Of a stretch of DNA of 6,169 nt, positions 6,141-6,169 are shown piece by piece. Where the stretch lies: the NCBI GenBank assembly GCA_026224995.1, contig JAMFRX010000063.1, forward strand, positions 1 to 6,169, in the 5' to 3' direction. The notes below the pieces were generated by a model that did not search any database, was not told the origin of the DNA, and saw only the letters and a list, made by a program, of their open reading frames with translations. The first letter of the stretch is position 1. Every line of letters begins with the position of its first letter. A program made the position numbers and the translations under genes. The stretch is from Puia dinghuensis. GTDB lineage: Bacteria > Bacteroidota > Bacteroidia > Chitinophagales > Chitinophagaceae.

Positions 6141-6169
6141 CTTTTAGATGAATGGAGGGATTGGACCGG

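Overview
The window looks like ordinary chromosome of a Bacteroidota bacterium, probably of the Chitinophagaceae/Chitinophagales type and with fairly high GC for that phylum. The signs are an outer-membrane protein joining a PorT-like barrel, thrombospondin type-3 repeats and an OmpA domain; a LytS/LytTR two-component pair; a subtilisin with the Bacteroidota-style 'NGIDDDxNGYVDDIHGWNF' segment; mostly absent Shine-Dalgarno sequences; and promoter matches to TTG / TAnnTTTG. The assignment rests on recalled family features, not on a search.

All five genes lie on the minus strand, so transcription runs from high to low coordinates. First, at 4986-6080 and 4285-4983, are a membrane sensor kinase (LytS/YehU type, TTG start, strong Shine-Dalgarno, good Bacteroidota-type promoter) and its LytTR response regulator. 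The two genes are 2 nt apart, and a terminator-like hairpin directly follows the regulator stop. A 267-bp intergenic region (4018-4284) then carries several inverted repeats. Next is an ALDH7-family dehydrogenase (2494-4017), strongly resembling antiquitin / L-piperidine-6-carboxylate dehydrogenase of lysine and pipecolate catabolism. After 65 bp comes an OmpA-family outer-membrane protein with four exact-length 29-residue calcium-binding-type repeats (965-2428). After another 104 bp comes the N-terminal part of a secreted S8 serine peptidase that runs off the left edge (1-860).

The kinase and regulator clearly work together. The dehydrogenase, OmpA protein and peptidase share no obvious pathway and are probably separate transcription units, although the 65-bp gap would allow readthrough from the dehydrogenase into the OmpA gene. 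I see no mobile element, CRISPR array, tRNA, rRNA or defence system, and no convincing undescribed multi-gene system. The most distinctive non-coding signal is a long inverted repeat followed by six T's that ends 7 nt before the dehydrogenase start codon, where it could act as an operator, attenuator or translation-blocking hairpin.
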